Assembly (NCBI RefSeq): GCF_000430505.1
Contig: NZ_KE387152.1
Coordinates: 62,001 to 126,000, forward strand
Direction of reading: 5' to 3'
Length of the DNA stretch: 64,000 bases
Source: Eisenibacter elegans DSM 3317
GTDB lineage: Bacteria > Bacteroidota > Bacteroidia > Cytophagales > Microscillaceae
Part shown: in pieces, positions 44,963 to 53,915 of the stretch
Layout of the letters: each line of letters starts with the position of its first letter
Position numbering within the stretch: the first letter of the stretch is position 1
Notes under the pieces: generated by a model
Told to the model about the DNA's origin: nothing
Database searches by the model: none
What the model saw: the letters and a program-made list of their open reading frames with translations, nothing else
Translations under genes and position numbers: made by a program

Positions 44963-45143
44963 CGACTACGCCAAATACTCTGGCCTGGCCTTTCAGATGG
45001 CTGCCGTTATAGGATTGTCGCTTTGGGTAGGGATGCAGCTCGACAAATACCTTGGGTTGGCGCAGCCCCTGTTTACGGTGTTGTTTATCTTGATGGGTGT
45101 GGTAGGAGCAATGCTTTGGCTTATCCGCTCACTACAAGGATAG
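44931..45143 (+). CDS. atpZ: AtpZ/AtpI-type ATP synthase accessory protein
   Basis: The 70-residue protein has two membrane helices (about 17-36 and 44-65) and the motif AKYSGLAFQMAAVIGLSLWVG, typical of AtpZ/AtpI. It is thought to help insertion of the ATP synthase c-ring or Mg2+ supply. The start overlaps the bactofilin gene by 32 bases in another frame. In many Bacteroidota it directly precedes atpB and the Fo genes; here a terminator follows and no atp gene is present. Confidence 0.85.
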   Translation: MPSQPNKPPLNDYAKYSGLAFQMAAVIGLSLWVGMQLDKYLGLAQPLFTVLFILMGVVGAMLWLIRSLQG

Positions 45144-45187
45144 ACTGGCCTAAAAAGCAATATCAAAATTTGTTTGTTTTTTAACAT

Positions 45188-45262
45188 AACATTACCCAAA
45201 TCAAAGTCAATTGGGAGTCCTATGACTGTGTGTAGTGGTAGTGTGTTGAAAATCAAATGCAT
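45188..45262 (+). repeat. Possible partial copy of repeat A
   Basis: CCCAAATCAAAGTCAATTGG followed by GTGTGTTGAAAATC resembles the left part of repeat A. The rest of the repeat is missing. Confidence 0.3.
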
Positions 45263-45286
45263 CTAAGAATACCTAGATGACTCAAA

Positions 45287-45325
45287 CAAAAACCCTACAA
45301 AATATTTCACTTTGTAGGGTTTTTG
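45287..45325. terminator. Bidirectional terminator
   Basis: A perfect 15-bp stem (CAAAAACCCTACAAA and complement) with a 9-base loop lies between the convergent atpZ and glutathione peroxidase genes. The stem's own A and T runs serve both directions. Confidence 0.88.
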
Positions 45326-45369
45326 TTGGTTGGGTAGCTTCTCAAGCGTCGCAACAGCGCCACCGACCC

Positions 45370-45945
45370 TTATTGTGCGCCAATAGCGCTCAAAATTTCC
45401 TTGCCCATAGGGTCTGCGCCAGAGGCAAAAAAAGCAACTGCCTTGCCGTTTTCATCAATGAGGTATTTGCAAAAATTCCAAGAAGGCTCTTTGCCGGTCT
45501 GCTCCGTCAACCAACCATAGAGGGGGTGTTGGTCTTTACCTTTAACAGAGATTTTTTCCAGCATTTGAAACGAAACTCCGTAATTTTTCTGACAAAAGGC
45601 CGCTATATCCTCTTGTGAACCAGGCTCTTGGCCTCCAAAATTATTGGCAGGCACGCCAATCACTACTACCTTGTCGCCGTGTGTTTCGTGTAGGGCTTGT
45701 AGTTTGGCGTACTGAGGTGTATAGCCACACTTAGAAGCCACATTGACCAACAGCACTTTCTTGCCCTTAAACTGGCTGAAATCAATCTCTTGCTCTGAGT
45801 TGAGAGCCTTGAGCGAAAACTCATAAAAAGACTTAGACGAAGTAGCCGTATTTGTACTCATCGTGTTTTGAGGGTTAGTGTTTGAGCCGCAAGCCGCCAA
45901 CACAAGGCCGCCCACAGCAAATAGTTTGACAAAAAAAGAAAGCAT
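45370..45945 (-). CDS. Glutathione peroxidase-family lipoprotein
   Basis: The 191-residue protein has a lipoprotein signal (lipobox LAAC, Cys19), then the thioredoxin fold of the GPx family: peroxidatic Cys73 in NVASKCGYTPQY, Gln106 in NNFGGQEPG and Trp156-Asn157 in EPSWNFCKY. Bacterial members are usually thioredoxin-dependent peroxidases. A membrane-attached periplasmic form is implied by the lipobox. It is full length. Element B copy 3 lies just upstream of the start. Confidence 0.9.
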   Translation of the reverse strand: MLSFFVKLFAVGGLVLAACGSNTNPQNTMSTNTATSSKSFYEFSLKALNSEQEIDFSQFKGKKVLLVNVASKCGYTPQYAKLQALHETHGDKVVVIGVPANNFGGQEPGSQEDIAAFCQKNYGVSFQMLEKISVKGKDQHPLYGWLTEQTGKEPSWNFCKYLIDENGKAVAFFASGADPMGKEILSAIGAQ

Positions 45946-45996
45946 ATCTGTAGTAGATTGGGGTGAATAATGTGGTAAGTAGGGGGCAATCTCACA

Positions 45997-46087
45997 CCAC
46001 TGGGCATTTTTGGAAAAGTAGGTTAGAACTCCAGCTCCGATACAAGCTGAGGCTTCATTTTGGGGGTATTTGAAAAATGTCCAGTGG
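45997..46087 (+). mobile_element. MITE-like element B, copy 3
   Basis: This is the most compact copy (91 bp): it starts CCACTGGGCATTTTTGGAAA and ends with the complement of CCACTGGACATTTTTCAAA. Inside are ACTCCAGCTCCGA and GCTGAGGCTTCATTTTGGGG. It lies upstream of the glutathione peroxidase gene. Confidence 0.7.
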
Positions 46088-46149
46088 CGTGGAGCAATCT
46101 TATAACATCGTCTGAAAAACGATTGTTTGAAACAAAGCCTCCTTTTCGC

Positions 46150-46232
46150 AAATTTATGTCAAGATGTACTCGATTTGAGGATTCACAAGGTTTTATTTTC
46201 TTGAAGCTCTAAGAATTTGAGCGCATACACTG
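46150..46232 (-). repeat. Dispersed AT-rich repeat A, copy 5
   Basis: Reverse orientation: AAATTTATGTCAAGATG, GATTTGAGGATTCACAAGG, ATTTTCTTGAAGCTC and GAGCGCATACACT. It ends six bases from the nth stop. Confidence 0.7.
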
Positions 46233-46237
46233 CGGGG

Positions 46238-46900
46238 CTACTTGGGCAGTGTTTGAGAGGCCTGTTTTTTTTCATAATGGCGGCAGTATTGGCTAATAGC
46301 GCAGCTATCACATTGGGGGTTGCGGGCTGTACAGACATAGCGCCCGTGCAAAATAAGCCAATGGTGTGCTCTTGCTATTTGGCTATCAGGGATATGTTTG
46401 ATTAAGGTTTTTTCGACTTCGAGGGGTGTTTTGGCGTTTTGATTGACCAAGCCCAAGCGCTTCGACACCCTGAATACGTGTGTATCAACGGCCATTGCAG
46501 GCTGGTCATACAAAACAGATACGATGACATTGGCCGTTTTGCGACCTACCCCGGGCAAGGTCTGTAAGGCTTTTACATCTGCCGGAATCTCACCCCCATA
46601 TACTTCGATTAACCGCTGCGCCATCCCGATGAGGTGCTTGGTCTTATTGTTAGGATAAGAGATACTGCGGATATATGGAAATAGCTCGTCGAAGGTCGCC
46701 TTGCTCATTGCGTGCGCGTCGGGATAGCGCTCAAACAAGGCCGGAGTAACCATATTGACCCGCTTATCGGTACATTGAGCACTCAAAATCACCGCTACCA
46801 ATAGCTCGAAAGGGCTGTTGTATTGTAGCTCGGTTTCAGCACTGGGAAAATTTTCAGCAAAATAAGCCATCAAGGCTTTGTAACGGTCAGAACGGCGCAT
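46238..46900 (-). CDS. nth: Endonuclease III
   Basis: The 220-residue protein has the helix-hairpin-helix motif LPGVGRKTANV with catalytic Lys121, Asp139 in MAVDTHVFRVSKRLG, and the [4Fe-4S] cluster cysteines Cys190, Cys197, Cys200 and Cys206 with the canonical 6-2-5 spacing. It removes oxidised pyrimidines from DNA and cuts at abasic sites. The start at 46900 gives the normal N-terminus; the open frame to 46954 adds 18 unsupported residues. Confidence 0.96.
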   Translation of the reverse strand: MRRSDRYKALMAYFAENFPSAETELQYNSPFELLVAVILSAQCTDKRVNMVTPALFERYPDAHAMSKATFDELFPYIRSISYPNNKTKHLIGMAQRLIEVYGGEIPADVKALQTLPGVGRKTANVIVSVLYDQPAMAVDTHVFRVSKRLGLVNQNAKTPLEVEKTLIKHIPDSQIARAHHWLILHGRYVCTARNPQCDSCAISQYCRHYEKKQASQTLPK

Positions 46901-46991
46901 GAGAGGTTTTGAAGTGTGATGAATGAAGTATGGTGTTTGGACAACTAAGGACACCCAAGGCCGGAGCAGCCGGCTCGTGTCTGTACGATGT

Positions 46992-47717
46992 TTAGGAACA
47001 CAACAGCCGAACTATCCCTAGGTCATCATAGTTGGCCTGTTGGTGTTTGCTGCGCAAGATATTGTATTTGCGCACCAACATTGTCGGAATTTGCTGCATT
47101 GTTTCGTCTTGTAGAAGGTAACGCATTGGGTTGGGGCTGCTGGGCTCCGGCTGTAAGGCCCTGAAAGTCTGCACACCGTCGGTACTGATGGCGATGTTTT
47201 TAGGGTTTTCAAAGAGCCTGAGTTGTGTGTGTTCGCGGAGCCAGTCGATAGCCTCTAGCCCCCAATGGTAGGCGGGGTAGTTGGGGGTATTGTTCTGGTC
47301 TACTTCATATAGTTTGTTATCGACCATCATCACACCGTCTCCGGCAATGCGTACAGCAGCTTTTCGCGCAGTGGTATCATATACCATCAACAACAAGGTA
47401 GCCAATGCCTCCGAAGTACTGAGCTGCATCAACTTGCAACTGTGCTTCCAAGCCTCAAACCAATGGGTGGCCAAATGGTCTATTTGCGCCACGAGGGTGT
47501 CTTGTGGCAAGGGAGCACTATGCGCCAATACTTTTTGTAGCACCTTGGCCATCAGTGTGGAGGCAAAATGTGCGTCTTTTCCCGAAGAGCAGCCATCCAT
47601 CACGGCGGCCACGATATATCTGCCACCCCAAGGCCTGTCGGCAGGGGTATGGTACAAAAAATCTTCACAAAACACTGGATGGCCTTCACCTTTGCGGAGT
47701 AGCGTATATATTTGCAT
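46992..47717 (-). CDS. PP2C-family protein phosphatase
   Basis: The 241-residue protein has the PP2C metal-binding residues in VAAVMDGCSSGKD, IAISTDGVQTF and a late NYDDLGIVRL, and no other domain. It is likely a cytoplasmic Ser/Thr phosphatase. The N-terminal FCEDF near residue 18 replaces the usual RxxNEDx motif. The start at 47717 fits the first strand; an alternative ATG at 47756 would add 13 residues. It is divergent from the polysaccharide deacetylase gene and belongs to the set of phospho-switch genes in this window. Confidence 0.8.
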   Translation of the reverse strand: MQIYTLLRKGEGHPVFCEDFLYHTPADRPWGGRYIVAAVMDGCSSGKDAHFASTLMAKVLQKVLAHSAPLPQDTLVAQIDHLATHWFEAWKHSCKLMQLSTSEALATLLLMVYDTTARKAAVRIAGDGVMMVDNKLYEVDQNNTPNYPAYHWGLEAIDWLREHTQLRLFENPKNIAISTDGVQTFRALQPEPSSPNPMRYLLQDETMQQIPTMLVRKYNILRSKHQQANYDDLGIVRLLCS

Positions 47718-47845
47718 AAGCAAAATGTTTAAAAATGTGGGGGCTTGCTTCTCCATAACGCAAAAAAGGCAAAATAGTTAAACAAAAGGCCTTTTGTGTG
47801 TTTGCGGAGGTCATATCACCCCATACTTTTCCCCTTTCGTGCCGA

Positions 47846-48481
47846 ATGTATATTTATAAAACCCCTGCTTGGCTCAAAAACTGCTGGGCTGCCTGTGAAT
47901 GGGACCACTCCCAATATCCAGAACCCAAGACTGTTTTCTTGACCTTTGATGACGGCCCTATCCCAGAAGTTACGCCTTGGGTGTTAGATACGTTGGCGAC
48001 ATACCAAGCGCAAGCCACGTTCTTCTGTGTGGGGGACAATATCCACAAGCACCCAGAGGTTTTTGAGGCGGTGTGTGCTGCCGGGCATCGGGTGGGCAAT
48101 CACACCTACAACCACCTCAATGGTTGGAAAACCCCTTTGGAGGTGTATCGGCAAAACGTGACCCAATGTGCCGAGGTATTGACATTGCCCAATGCGGTGG
48201 CGCAAAAGCCGCTTTTCAGACCACCTTATGGCCGACTAACACAGGCGCAGTTTCGAGCATTGGAAGGGCAATACCGCATCGTGATGTGGGATGTGTTGAC
48301 TCACGACTATGACCGCCGCCTAGCGCCGGAGCGCTGCCTCCAGAAAGCCCTCCAATATACTACCCACGGCTCTATAGTCGTCTTTCATGACAGTCTCAAA
48401 GCCGCCCCCAACTTGCGGGCGGTGTTGCCAGCGTATTTGGCTCAGTTGAGCGCAGAGGGATATCGTTTTGCAGCATTATAA
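47846..48481 (+). CDS. Polysaccharide deacetylase (NodB domain)
   Basis: The 211-residue protein has all five NodB motifs: FLTFDDGP (catalytic base and metal Asp), VGNHTYNH (two metal His), FRPPYGR, a WDVLTHDYD segment and IVVFHDSLKA. It belongs to carbohydrate esterase family 4 and likely removes acetyl groups from N-acetylated glycans such as peptidoglycan. No signal peptide is obvious; an N-terminal aromatic segment may contact the membrane. The start at 47846 is the ATG nearest the domain. Confidence 0.88.
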   Translation: MYIYKTPAWLKNCWAACEWDHSQYPEPKTVFLTFDDGPIPEVTPWVLDTLATYQAQATFFCVGDNIHKHPEVFEAVCAAGHRVGNHTYNHLNGWKTPLEVYRQNVTQCAEVLTLPNAVAQKPLFRPPYGRLTQAQFRALEGQYRIVMWDVLTHDYDRRLAPERCLQKALQYTTHGSIVVFHDSLKAAPNLRAVLPAYLAQLSAEGYRFAAL

Positions 48482-48548
48482 ACCATTCGCGCATCGCTAG
48501 GGTATTATTTTGTGAACATCACTCAAGCATTGATAAAACCTGTGATTT

Positions 48549-50420
48549 ATGAAAAAACTTACTATCTTGTTGGGGCTAATGAGCCTCTGCTGCTGGCAGG
48601 CCTGCCAGTCTCCTTCAGAAAGCAATCAAGAAACTGCTGCTATTATGACACAAACCCCCGACCCACACAGCTTTGCCCAGCCCAAGGCCGTACAAATGAC
48701 GCATTTGATACTAGACCTCAAGGTCGATTTTGAAGCCAAACAACTTCAAGGGCAGGCGCAAATCCACTTCCGTCGCCACCAAACCACTGCCGATACACTC
48801 ACACTCGATAGCCACGGCCTTCAAATAGCGGCCATCACCAATGTCCAAGGGCAGCCCCTGCCCTATACACTGGGCGAAGCCCAACCACACCTAGGCCAAG
48901 CCCTGCGCATACAGATAGGCACTGAGGCCGCCGACACAGTGGTAGTGGTGCAATACAAAACTGCTCCCGATGCGGGAGCGCTGCAATGGCTCACCCCTGA
49001 GCAGACGGGCGGCAAAAAACAGCCTTTTCTCTTTACGCAATCGCAGGCCATCTTGGCCCGCACTTGGATTCCCTGCCAAGACAGCCCGGGTATCCGCTTT
49101 AGCTACGAGGCCCGCATCCGTGTGCCCAAGGAGCTGATGGCGCTGATGAGCGCCGAAAACCCCCAACAACGCAGTGCCGACGGGCAGTACCAATTCCGAA
49201 TGCCGCAGCCCATCCCGGCTTACCTGATGGCTTTGGCCGTAGGCGACTTGGCCTTTGAGGCCATCGGCAATACGACAGGCATCTATGCCGAGCCGGCCAT
49301 CTTGCCCAAGGCAGTGGCGGAGTTTGGCGACCTCGACAAGATGCTCCAAGCCGCACAGGAGTTGTACGGAGAGTATGTGTGGGGGCGCTACGACTTGCTC
49401 GTGCTGCCGCCTAGCTTCCCCTTTGGTGGAATGGAAAACCCGCGCCTGACCTTTGTAACGCCTACGCTGCTGGCCGGAGACCGCTCGCTGACTTCGGTGG
49501 TGGCGCACGAACTAGCCCACGCTTGGTCGGGCAACTTGGTTACCAATGCTACTTGGGAAGACCTTTGGCTCAACGAGGGCTTTACGGTATACTTTGAGCG
49601 CCGCCTGATGGAGAAGCTCTATGGAGAAGATTATGGCCAAATGTTGGGCGCACTCGGTGTGCAAGACCTACACCAAACCATCGCCAAGATGGGCGAGACC
49701 AACCCCGATACCCGCCTCAAGCTCGACCTCAAAGGCCGAGACCCTGACGAGGGCATCAGCGATATTGCCTACGAAAAAGGGTTTTTGATGCTCTATGCCC
49801 TTGAGCAAGCCGCCGGACGAGAAGCGATGGATGTGTTTTTGAAAAAATATTTCAGCACCCACGCCTTTCAGTCGATGGATACGGAGCGCTTCTTGACCTA
49901 TGTGCGGGCGCAATTGCCCGAAGCGGCCAAGGCCATCGACCTCGACGCTTGGGTGTTTCAGCCCGGCCTGCCCAAAACGGCTCCCAGTATCGAGTCGGAG
50001 CGCTTTGCTGCCGCAGAGGGGGCTTGGTTTGACTGGAACGAGGGGATGCCGGTGGCCAAACTAGGCACGGACAAATGGAGTAGCCACGAATGGCTACACT
50101 TTTTGCGCCGCCTGCCCGACTCCCTCAGCCAAGAGGAGATGTCCGCGCTAGACCGTGATTTTGGGTTTACCAAGACCGGCAACGCCGAAATGCTGACCGA
50201 ATGGCTCAGCAAAACGCTGCCCTTGGGCTATGCCCCTGCCTATGATGCAGCGGCGGAGTTTTTGACCTTCGTAGGGCGGCGTAAGTTCCAAATTCCGATT
50301 TATCAGGCGCTGCTCAAAACGCCTAAAGGCCAAGCACGGGCAAAAGAGGTGTATGCCAAAGCCCGACCTAATTACCATTATCTGTCTACCCAAACCTTAG
50401 ACAAACTGTTGAGTCAATAA
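48549..50420 (+). CDS. M1-family metallopeptidase lipoprotein
   Basis: The 623-residue protein has an export signal rich in Cys (MSLCCWQAC), probably with lipidation at Cys14 or Cys19. The gluzincin core is clear: SFPFGGMENP (exopeptidase motif), zinc-binding HELAH at 320-324 and Glu343 in LWLNEGFTVYF. The C-terminal helical domain resembles leukotriene A4 hydrolase/aminopeptidase B relatives. It should remove N-terminal residues from peptides in the periplasm or at the surface. Length is normal for the class. Confidence 0.93.
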   Translation: MKKLTILLGLMSLCCWQACQSPSESNQETAAIMTQTPDPHSFAQPKAVQMTHLILDLKVDFEAKQLQGQAQIHFRRHQTTADTLTLDSHGLQIAAITNVQGQPLPYTLGEAQPHLGQALRIQIGTEAADTVVVVQYKTAPDAGALQWLTPEQTGGKKQPFLFTQSQAILARTWIPCQDSPGIRFSYEARIRVPKELMALMSAENPQQRSADGQYQFRMPQPIPAYLMALAVGDLAFEAIGNTTGIYAEPAILPKAVAEFGDLDKMLQAAQELYGEYVWGRYDLLVLPPSFPFGGMENPRLTFVTPTLLAGDRSLTSVVAHELAHAWSGNLVTNATWEDLWLNEGFTVYFERRLMEKLYGEDYGQMLGALGVQDLHQTIAKMGETNPDTRLKLDLKGRDPDEGISDIAYEKGFLMLYALEQAAGREAMDVFLKKYFSTHAFQSMDTERFLTYVRAQLPEAAKAIDLDAWVFQPGLPKTAPSIESERFAAAEGAWFDWNEGMPVAKLGTDKWSSHEWLHFLRRLPDSLSQEEMSALDRDFGFTKTGNAEMLTEWLSKTLPLGYAPAYDAAAEFLTFVGRRKFQIPIYQALLKTPKGQARAKEVYAKARPNYHYLSTQTLDKLLSQ

Positions 50421-50539
50421 GGGGCAAAGGCCCTCGCCCTTATGCCTAGAGTGGCGCGAAGAAATACCGGCGTAAGCGGCTTAGGGATAGGCGAGCAGTA
50501 CCCCACAGCACGAAGTGCGAGGAGTACAGCCGCCTAGCC

Positions 50540-50557
50540 CGACCCCCGCTTGCGGGG
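50540..50557. repeat. GC-rich hairpin CCCCCGC-TT-GCGGGGG
   Basis: A near-perfect GC palindrome lies 60 bases before the VWA gene start. No T-run follows. It may stall or stabilise the transcript from the M1 gene. Confidence 0.45.
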
Positions 50558-50616
50558 GGAAGCCCCAAAAAGCGCTCGAACAACTAAAAACTACCAAACC
50601 AACCTGCCCAAATCGT

Positions 50617-52710
50617 ATGCCTACCCAATTTAAGTTTGCCCTACAACATTCCCCTTGGTTATTGTTGCTCTGCTTGGGGCTGGCCATTGCCTATGCGTGG
50701 CTGCTCTACAGTGCCAAAGCGCCTTGGTCGGCAGGGTTGAACAGGGCCTTGGCAGGGGTGCGCGGGGTAGTGGTTTTTGTGATTTTGGTTTTGCTGCTGC
50801 TCAATCCGCTGATTTTGCAACGCAGCTATCAGGCCGAGCGGGCAACGGTCGTACTGGCGATAGACAACTCGGCTTCCTTGGCCTTGGTACACAGTCCGGC
50901 GTTTTTGGACAGCCTCCGGCGGCAGCTCAACGCGCTGGAGCAAAGGCTCAAAGGGGCAAATATCGATACAGATATTCAGTTATTGACTAGCAGCGAGCTA
51001 CCGAAGGGCTTTGCTTGGGACAGCCTGCGCTTCGACGGACAGGAAACGAACCTGCAAAAAATGTTGCGCCAAGTGCAAAACAACTACGAAAACCGTAACC
51101 TTGACAAGGTCGTGCTGCTGTCGGATGGCATTCATAATCAAGGGCTTTCGCCGGCTTTTGTGCAGTATCCGTTCCCGATTTATAGTGTTGGCTTGGGCGA
51201 CCCCACCCCTAAGCGCGACATCCGCCTGGCCACAATTTTGGCCAATAAGATTGCCTATCAGGGCAACCGCTTCCCGATAGTGGCCGAAGTGGCACATAAT
51301 GGCTATACCGAGCGGGAGGTGCAGGTCTATTTGTCGCAGCAGGGGCGTGTGATAGACCGCAAGACCGTGCGCCTGGGCGATGACGAAGGCCTGAGCCAAG
51401 TAACCCTGTATGCAGAGGCGGCACAAAAGGGAATGCAGCGTTATACGGTATCGGTCAATGTATTGCCGGGGGAGTTTAACAAAGAAAACAACAGCCGCGA
51501 CGTGTATGTAGAAGTGATAGACGGACGCGAAAAGATACTCATTGCGGCGGCGGCTCCCCACCCTGACCTCAAGGCGCTGCGGGCTGCGCTGGCCAATAAG
51601 GACAATTACAGCCTCGAAATCTACATCCCCGGCGTTACGCCCGAGCCGAAAGAAGCCCGCTACGACTTGGTGGTGTTGCACCAAATACCCAACCGTTTTG
51701 GGCGGGGGAATGAGCTGATAAAGCGCTACGAGCAGAGTGCGCGTTGGTTTATCCTAGGTACACAGAGCGATGTCAATACCTTTAACCAACAAAAACTGGG
51801 GCTGCGGATTGATGGGCGTATGGGGCAGGTAGACAAGGTAACGCCAGCGCTGAATGCGCAGTTTAGCTTGTTTACCCTAGAGGCTACCCAAGCTGAGAGG
51901 CTGCGCAAGTATCCGCCGCTGACTGTGCCTTTTGGAGAATATACCCTTACGGGAGAGGCGCAGGTACTGCTTTATCAGCGTGTGGGCAATATCGAAACAG
52001 AAAAGCCGCTGCTATTGCTCAACAATACGGGCGAAAAGCCGGTGGGCATCTTGACCGGCGACGGCCTCTGGCAGTGGCGGATGGAGGAGTTTGACCTGAG
52101 CGACAACCACGAAGCGGTGGACGAGCTGCTGACCAAGACGGTACAACTGCTGACGACCAAGGAAGACAAGCGCCGCCTGAGGGTATACCCTACGGACAAT
52201 GAGTTTTATGATTTTCAAAAAATCAGCTTCGAGACCGAGCTGTACAATGCCATCTATGAGCGGGTATATGATACCAAAATAAGCCTGACCATCACGGATG
52301 AGGAGGGCCAACAGCGCCGCTACAACTATACCCCCACTGCGGGCAATACCCGCTTTGATATCAGCAGCCTGCCCAAAGGGGTGTATCGCTATGCGGCCTC
52401 GGCCAATGTGCAGGGCAAGACCGAAACGGTAGGAGGGGAGTTTGTGGTCAAGTCGGTGCAGCTCGAATCTATCCAAACGACTGCCGACCACGCCTTGCTC
52501 CAACAACTCTCCGACAATAGCGGAGGGGCGTTTTTTGCCCCGCAAGCCTTTGAGCAATTAGCCCAAGCCCTCATCGAAAACCGCAAGCCGGACTTGCTCC
52601 ACAGCAGTGCCTCCCAACAATCACTCATCCACTGGTATTGGCTCTTCGGGCTTTTCTTGGCGCTGTTGACGCTAGAGTGGGTGCTGCGCAAATACCAAGG
52701 GGGGTATTGA
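50617..52710 (+). CDS. Membrane protein with VWA-like domain
   Basis: The 697-residue protein starts with two membrane helices (about 12-31 and 43-62) and ends with one (about 672-688). Between them is a von Willebrand A-like domain (about 70-215) with a modified metal site, AIDNSASLAL in place of DxSxS, and VVLLSDGIHNQG. Ig-like and glutamine-amidotransferase-like segments follow (IYIPGVTPEPKEARYDLVVLHQ). Large BatA/CoxE-like relatives of unknown function are common in Bacteroidota. It probably faces the periplasm. The start at 50617 directly precedes the first helix. Confidence 0.78.
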   Translation: MPTQFKFALQHSPWLLLLCLGLAIAYAWLLYSAKAPWSAGLNRALAGVRGVVVFVILVLLLLNPLILQRSYQAERATVVLAIDNSASLALVHSPAFLDSLRRQLNALEQRLKGANIDTDIQLLTSSELPKGFAWDSLRFDGQETNLQKMLRQVQNNYENRNLDKVVLLSDGIHNQGLSPAFVQYPFPIYSVGLGDPTPKRDIRLATILANKIAYQGNRFPIVAEVAHNGYTEREVQVYLSQQGRVIDRKTVRLGDDEGLSQVTLYAEAAQKGMQRYTVSVNVLPGEFNKENNSRDVYVEVIDGREKILIAAAAPHPDLKALRAALANKDNYSLEIYIPGVTPEPKEARYDLVVLHQIPNRFGRGNELIKRYEQSARWFILGTQSDVNTFNQQKLGLRIDGRMGQVDKVTPALNAQFSLFTLEATQAERLRKYPPLTVPFGEYTLTGEAQVLLYQRVGNIETEKPLLLLNNTGEKPVGILTGDGLWQWRMEEFDLSDNHEAVDELLTKTVQLLTTKEDKRRLRVYPTDNEFYDFQKISFETELYNAIYERVYDTKISLTITDEEGQQRRYNYTPTAGNTRFDISSLPKGVYRYAASANVQGKTETVGGEFVVKSVQLESIQTTADHALLQQLSDNSGGAFFAPQAFEQLAQALIENRKPDLLHSSASQQSLIHWYWLFGLFLALLTLEWVLRKYQGGY

Positions 52711-52788
52711 TTGTTTTTGGATAGTTACCAAAGCCTGATTATGCTCGTTACGCACCTCCCAACGCTAACCACAAAATAGACGCAAAGA

Positions 52789-52815
52789 GGGATAGCCCAG
52801 CGTGTAGGCTATCCC
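52789..52815. terminator. Hairpin between VWA gene and manC
   Basis: GGGATAGCC and GGCTATCCC form a perfect 9-bp stem with a 9-base loop between two convergent genes. No T-run flanks it, so the terminator call is tentative. Confidence 0.5.
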
Positions 52816-52841
52816 CATCGAGGTTTGGCTTGGCCGCAGTT

Positions 52842-53915
52842 TTACACAAACCCTTCGCCGCGTTTGCGAGCGTCTTCTACAAACTCTCTGACGCGCTGCT
52901 CTTGGTCTTTTTTGCAGATGAGTAGGACATTATCAAACTCGGTTACGATGTAATCATCCAAGCCTTGGATGACCACTAGGCGGTCTTTGGGTGCTTTGAC
53001 GAGCGTATTTTTGGTTTCATACAGTTGTATGGTTCCGGAGCTGACATTGCCGTGTTTGTCCTTGGGCAAGACTTCGTACACAGACTTCCAGGTACCTAAG
53101 TCGCGCCAGCCAAAGTCGCCGGTAATGACATAGACATTGTCGGCTTTTTCCATCACCCCATAATCAATCGAGATGCTCTTGCACTTGGTATAGGCCGTTT
53201 CGATGGCCTCGGCTTCCTGTGCTGTACCAAAGTGAGGCAGGGCTTCTACAAAGTTTTCGGCTATTTCGACCAGATGGGTTTCGAGGGCTTGTATGATGGC
53301 CGACACACGCCAGACAAAGATGCCGGCGTTCCAGACAAAGTCGCCACTTTCTAGGAATTTTTCGGCCAGCTCTTGCGGGGGCTTTTCGGTAAATGTTTTG
53401 ACTTTGCAAATCTCATCATCCCCCTCAACAAACTGAATATAGCCAAAGCCCGTGTCGGGGCGGCTGGGTTTTACGCCCAAAGTCAGCAAAACAGGGTGTA
53501 GGGCAGCCTGTGTGAGGGCTTGCTGTAAGATATGGTGAAACCGCGCCTCTTCCAAGATGATTTGGTCTACTGGCGTAACAACTATCAGTGCATCGGGGTC
53601 TTGTTGGCGTATTTTGTAGGAGGCATAGGCGATACAGGGCGCGGTATTGCGCTTGAATGGCTCTGTAAGCACTTGGCTTTCAGACAAAAAAGGCAATTGC
53701 GCCAAGATACGTTCTTTGTATGCCAGACTCGTTACGACCAAGATATTGCTATCGGGGCAAATACTTCGGAAGCGCTCAGCAGTAGCCTGTAATAATGATT
53801 GCCCACTGTCCAAAAAATCGTGAAATTGTTTGGGGTGTTCTTGCCGGCTATATGGCCATAGGCGCGTACCCGTACCACCGGCCATAATCACTACATAGTA
53901 GTTGGCATTTGTCAT
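52842..53915 (-). CDS. manC: Mannose-1-phosphate guanylyltransferase
   Basis: The 357-residue protein has the nucleotidyltransferase signature MAGGTGTRLWPYSRQEHPKQF, here read from residue 11, then VVTPVDQII, the FTEKP motif (VKTFTEKPPQELA), GDFVWNAGIFVWR and the late DFGWRDLGTW. It makes GDP-mannose from GTP and mannose-1-phosphate for surface glycans. It lacks the C-terminal isomerase domain of bifunctional ManC/AlgA enzymes. The start at 53915 gives the family N-terminus. Confidence 0.94.
   Translation of the reverse strand: MTNANYYVVIMAGGTGTRLWPYSRQEHPKQFHDFLDSGQSLLQATAERFRSICPDSNILVVTSLAYKERILAQLPFLSESQVLTEPFKRNTAPCIAYASYKIRQQDPDALIVVTPVDQIILEEARFHHILQQALTQAALHPVLLTLGVKPSRPDTGFGYIQFVEGDDEICKVKTFTEKPPQELAEKFLESGDFVWNAGIFVWRVSAIIQALETHLVEIAENFVEALPHFGTAQEAEAIETAYTKCKSISIDYGVMEKADNVYVITGDFGWRDLGTWKSVYEVLPKDKHGNVSSGTIQLYETKNTLVKAPKDRLVVIQGLDDYIVTEFDNVLLICKKDQEQRVREFVEDARKRGEGFV

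Noticed and set aside
50617-52710. Integrin-like or chelatase VWA with intact MIDAS
   Set aside because: The first metal motif is altered (DNSAS), so metal binding of the usual kind is uncertain.
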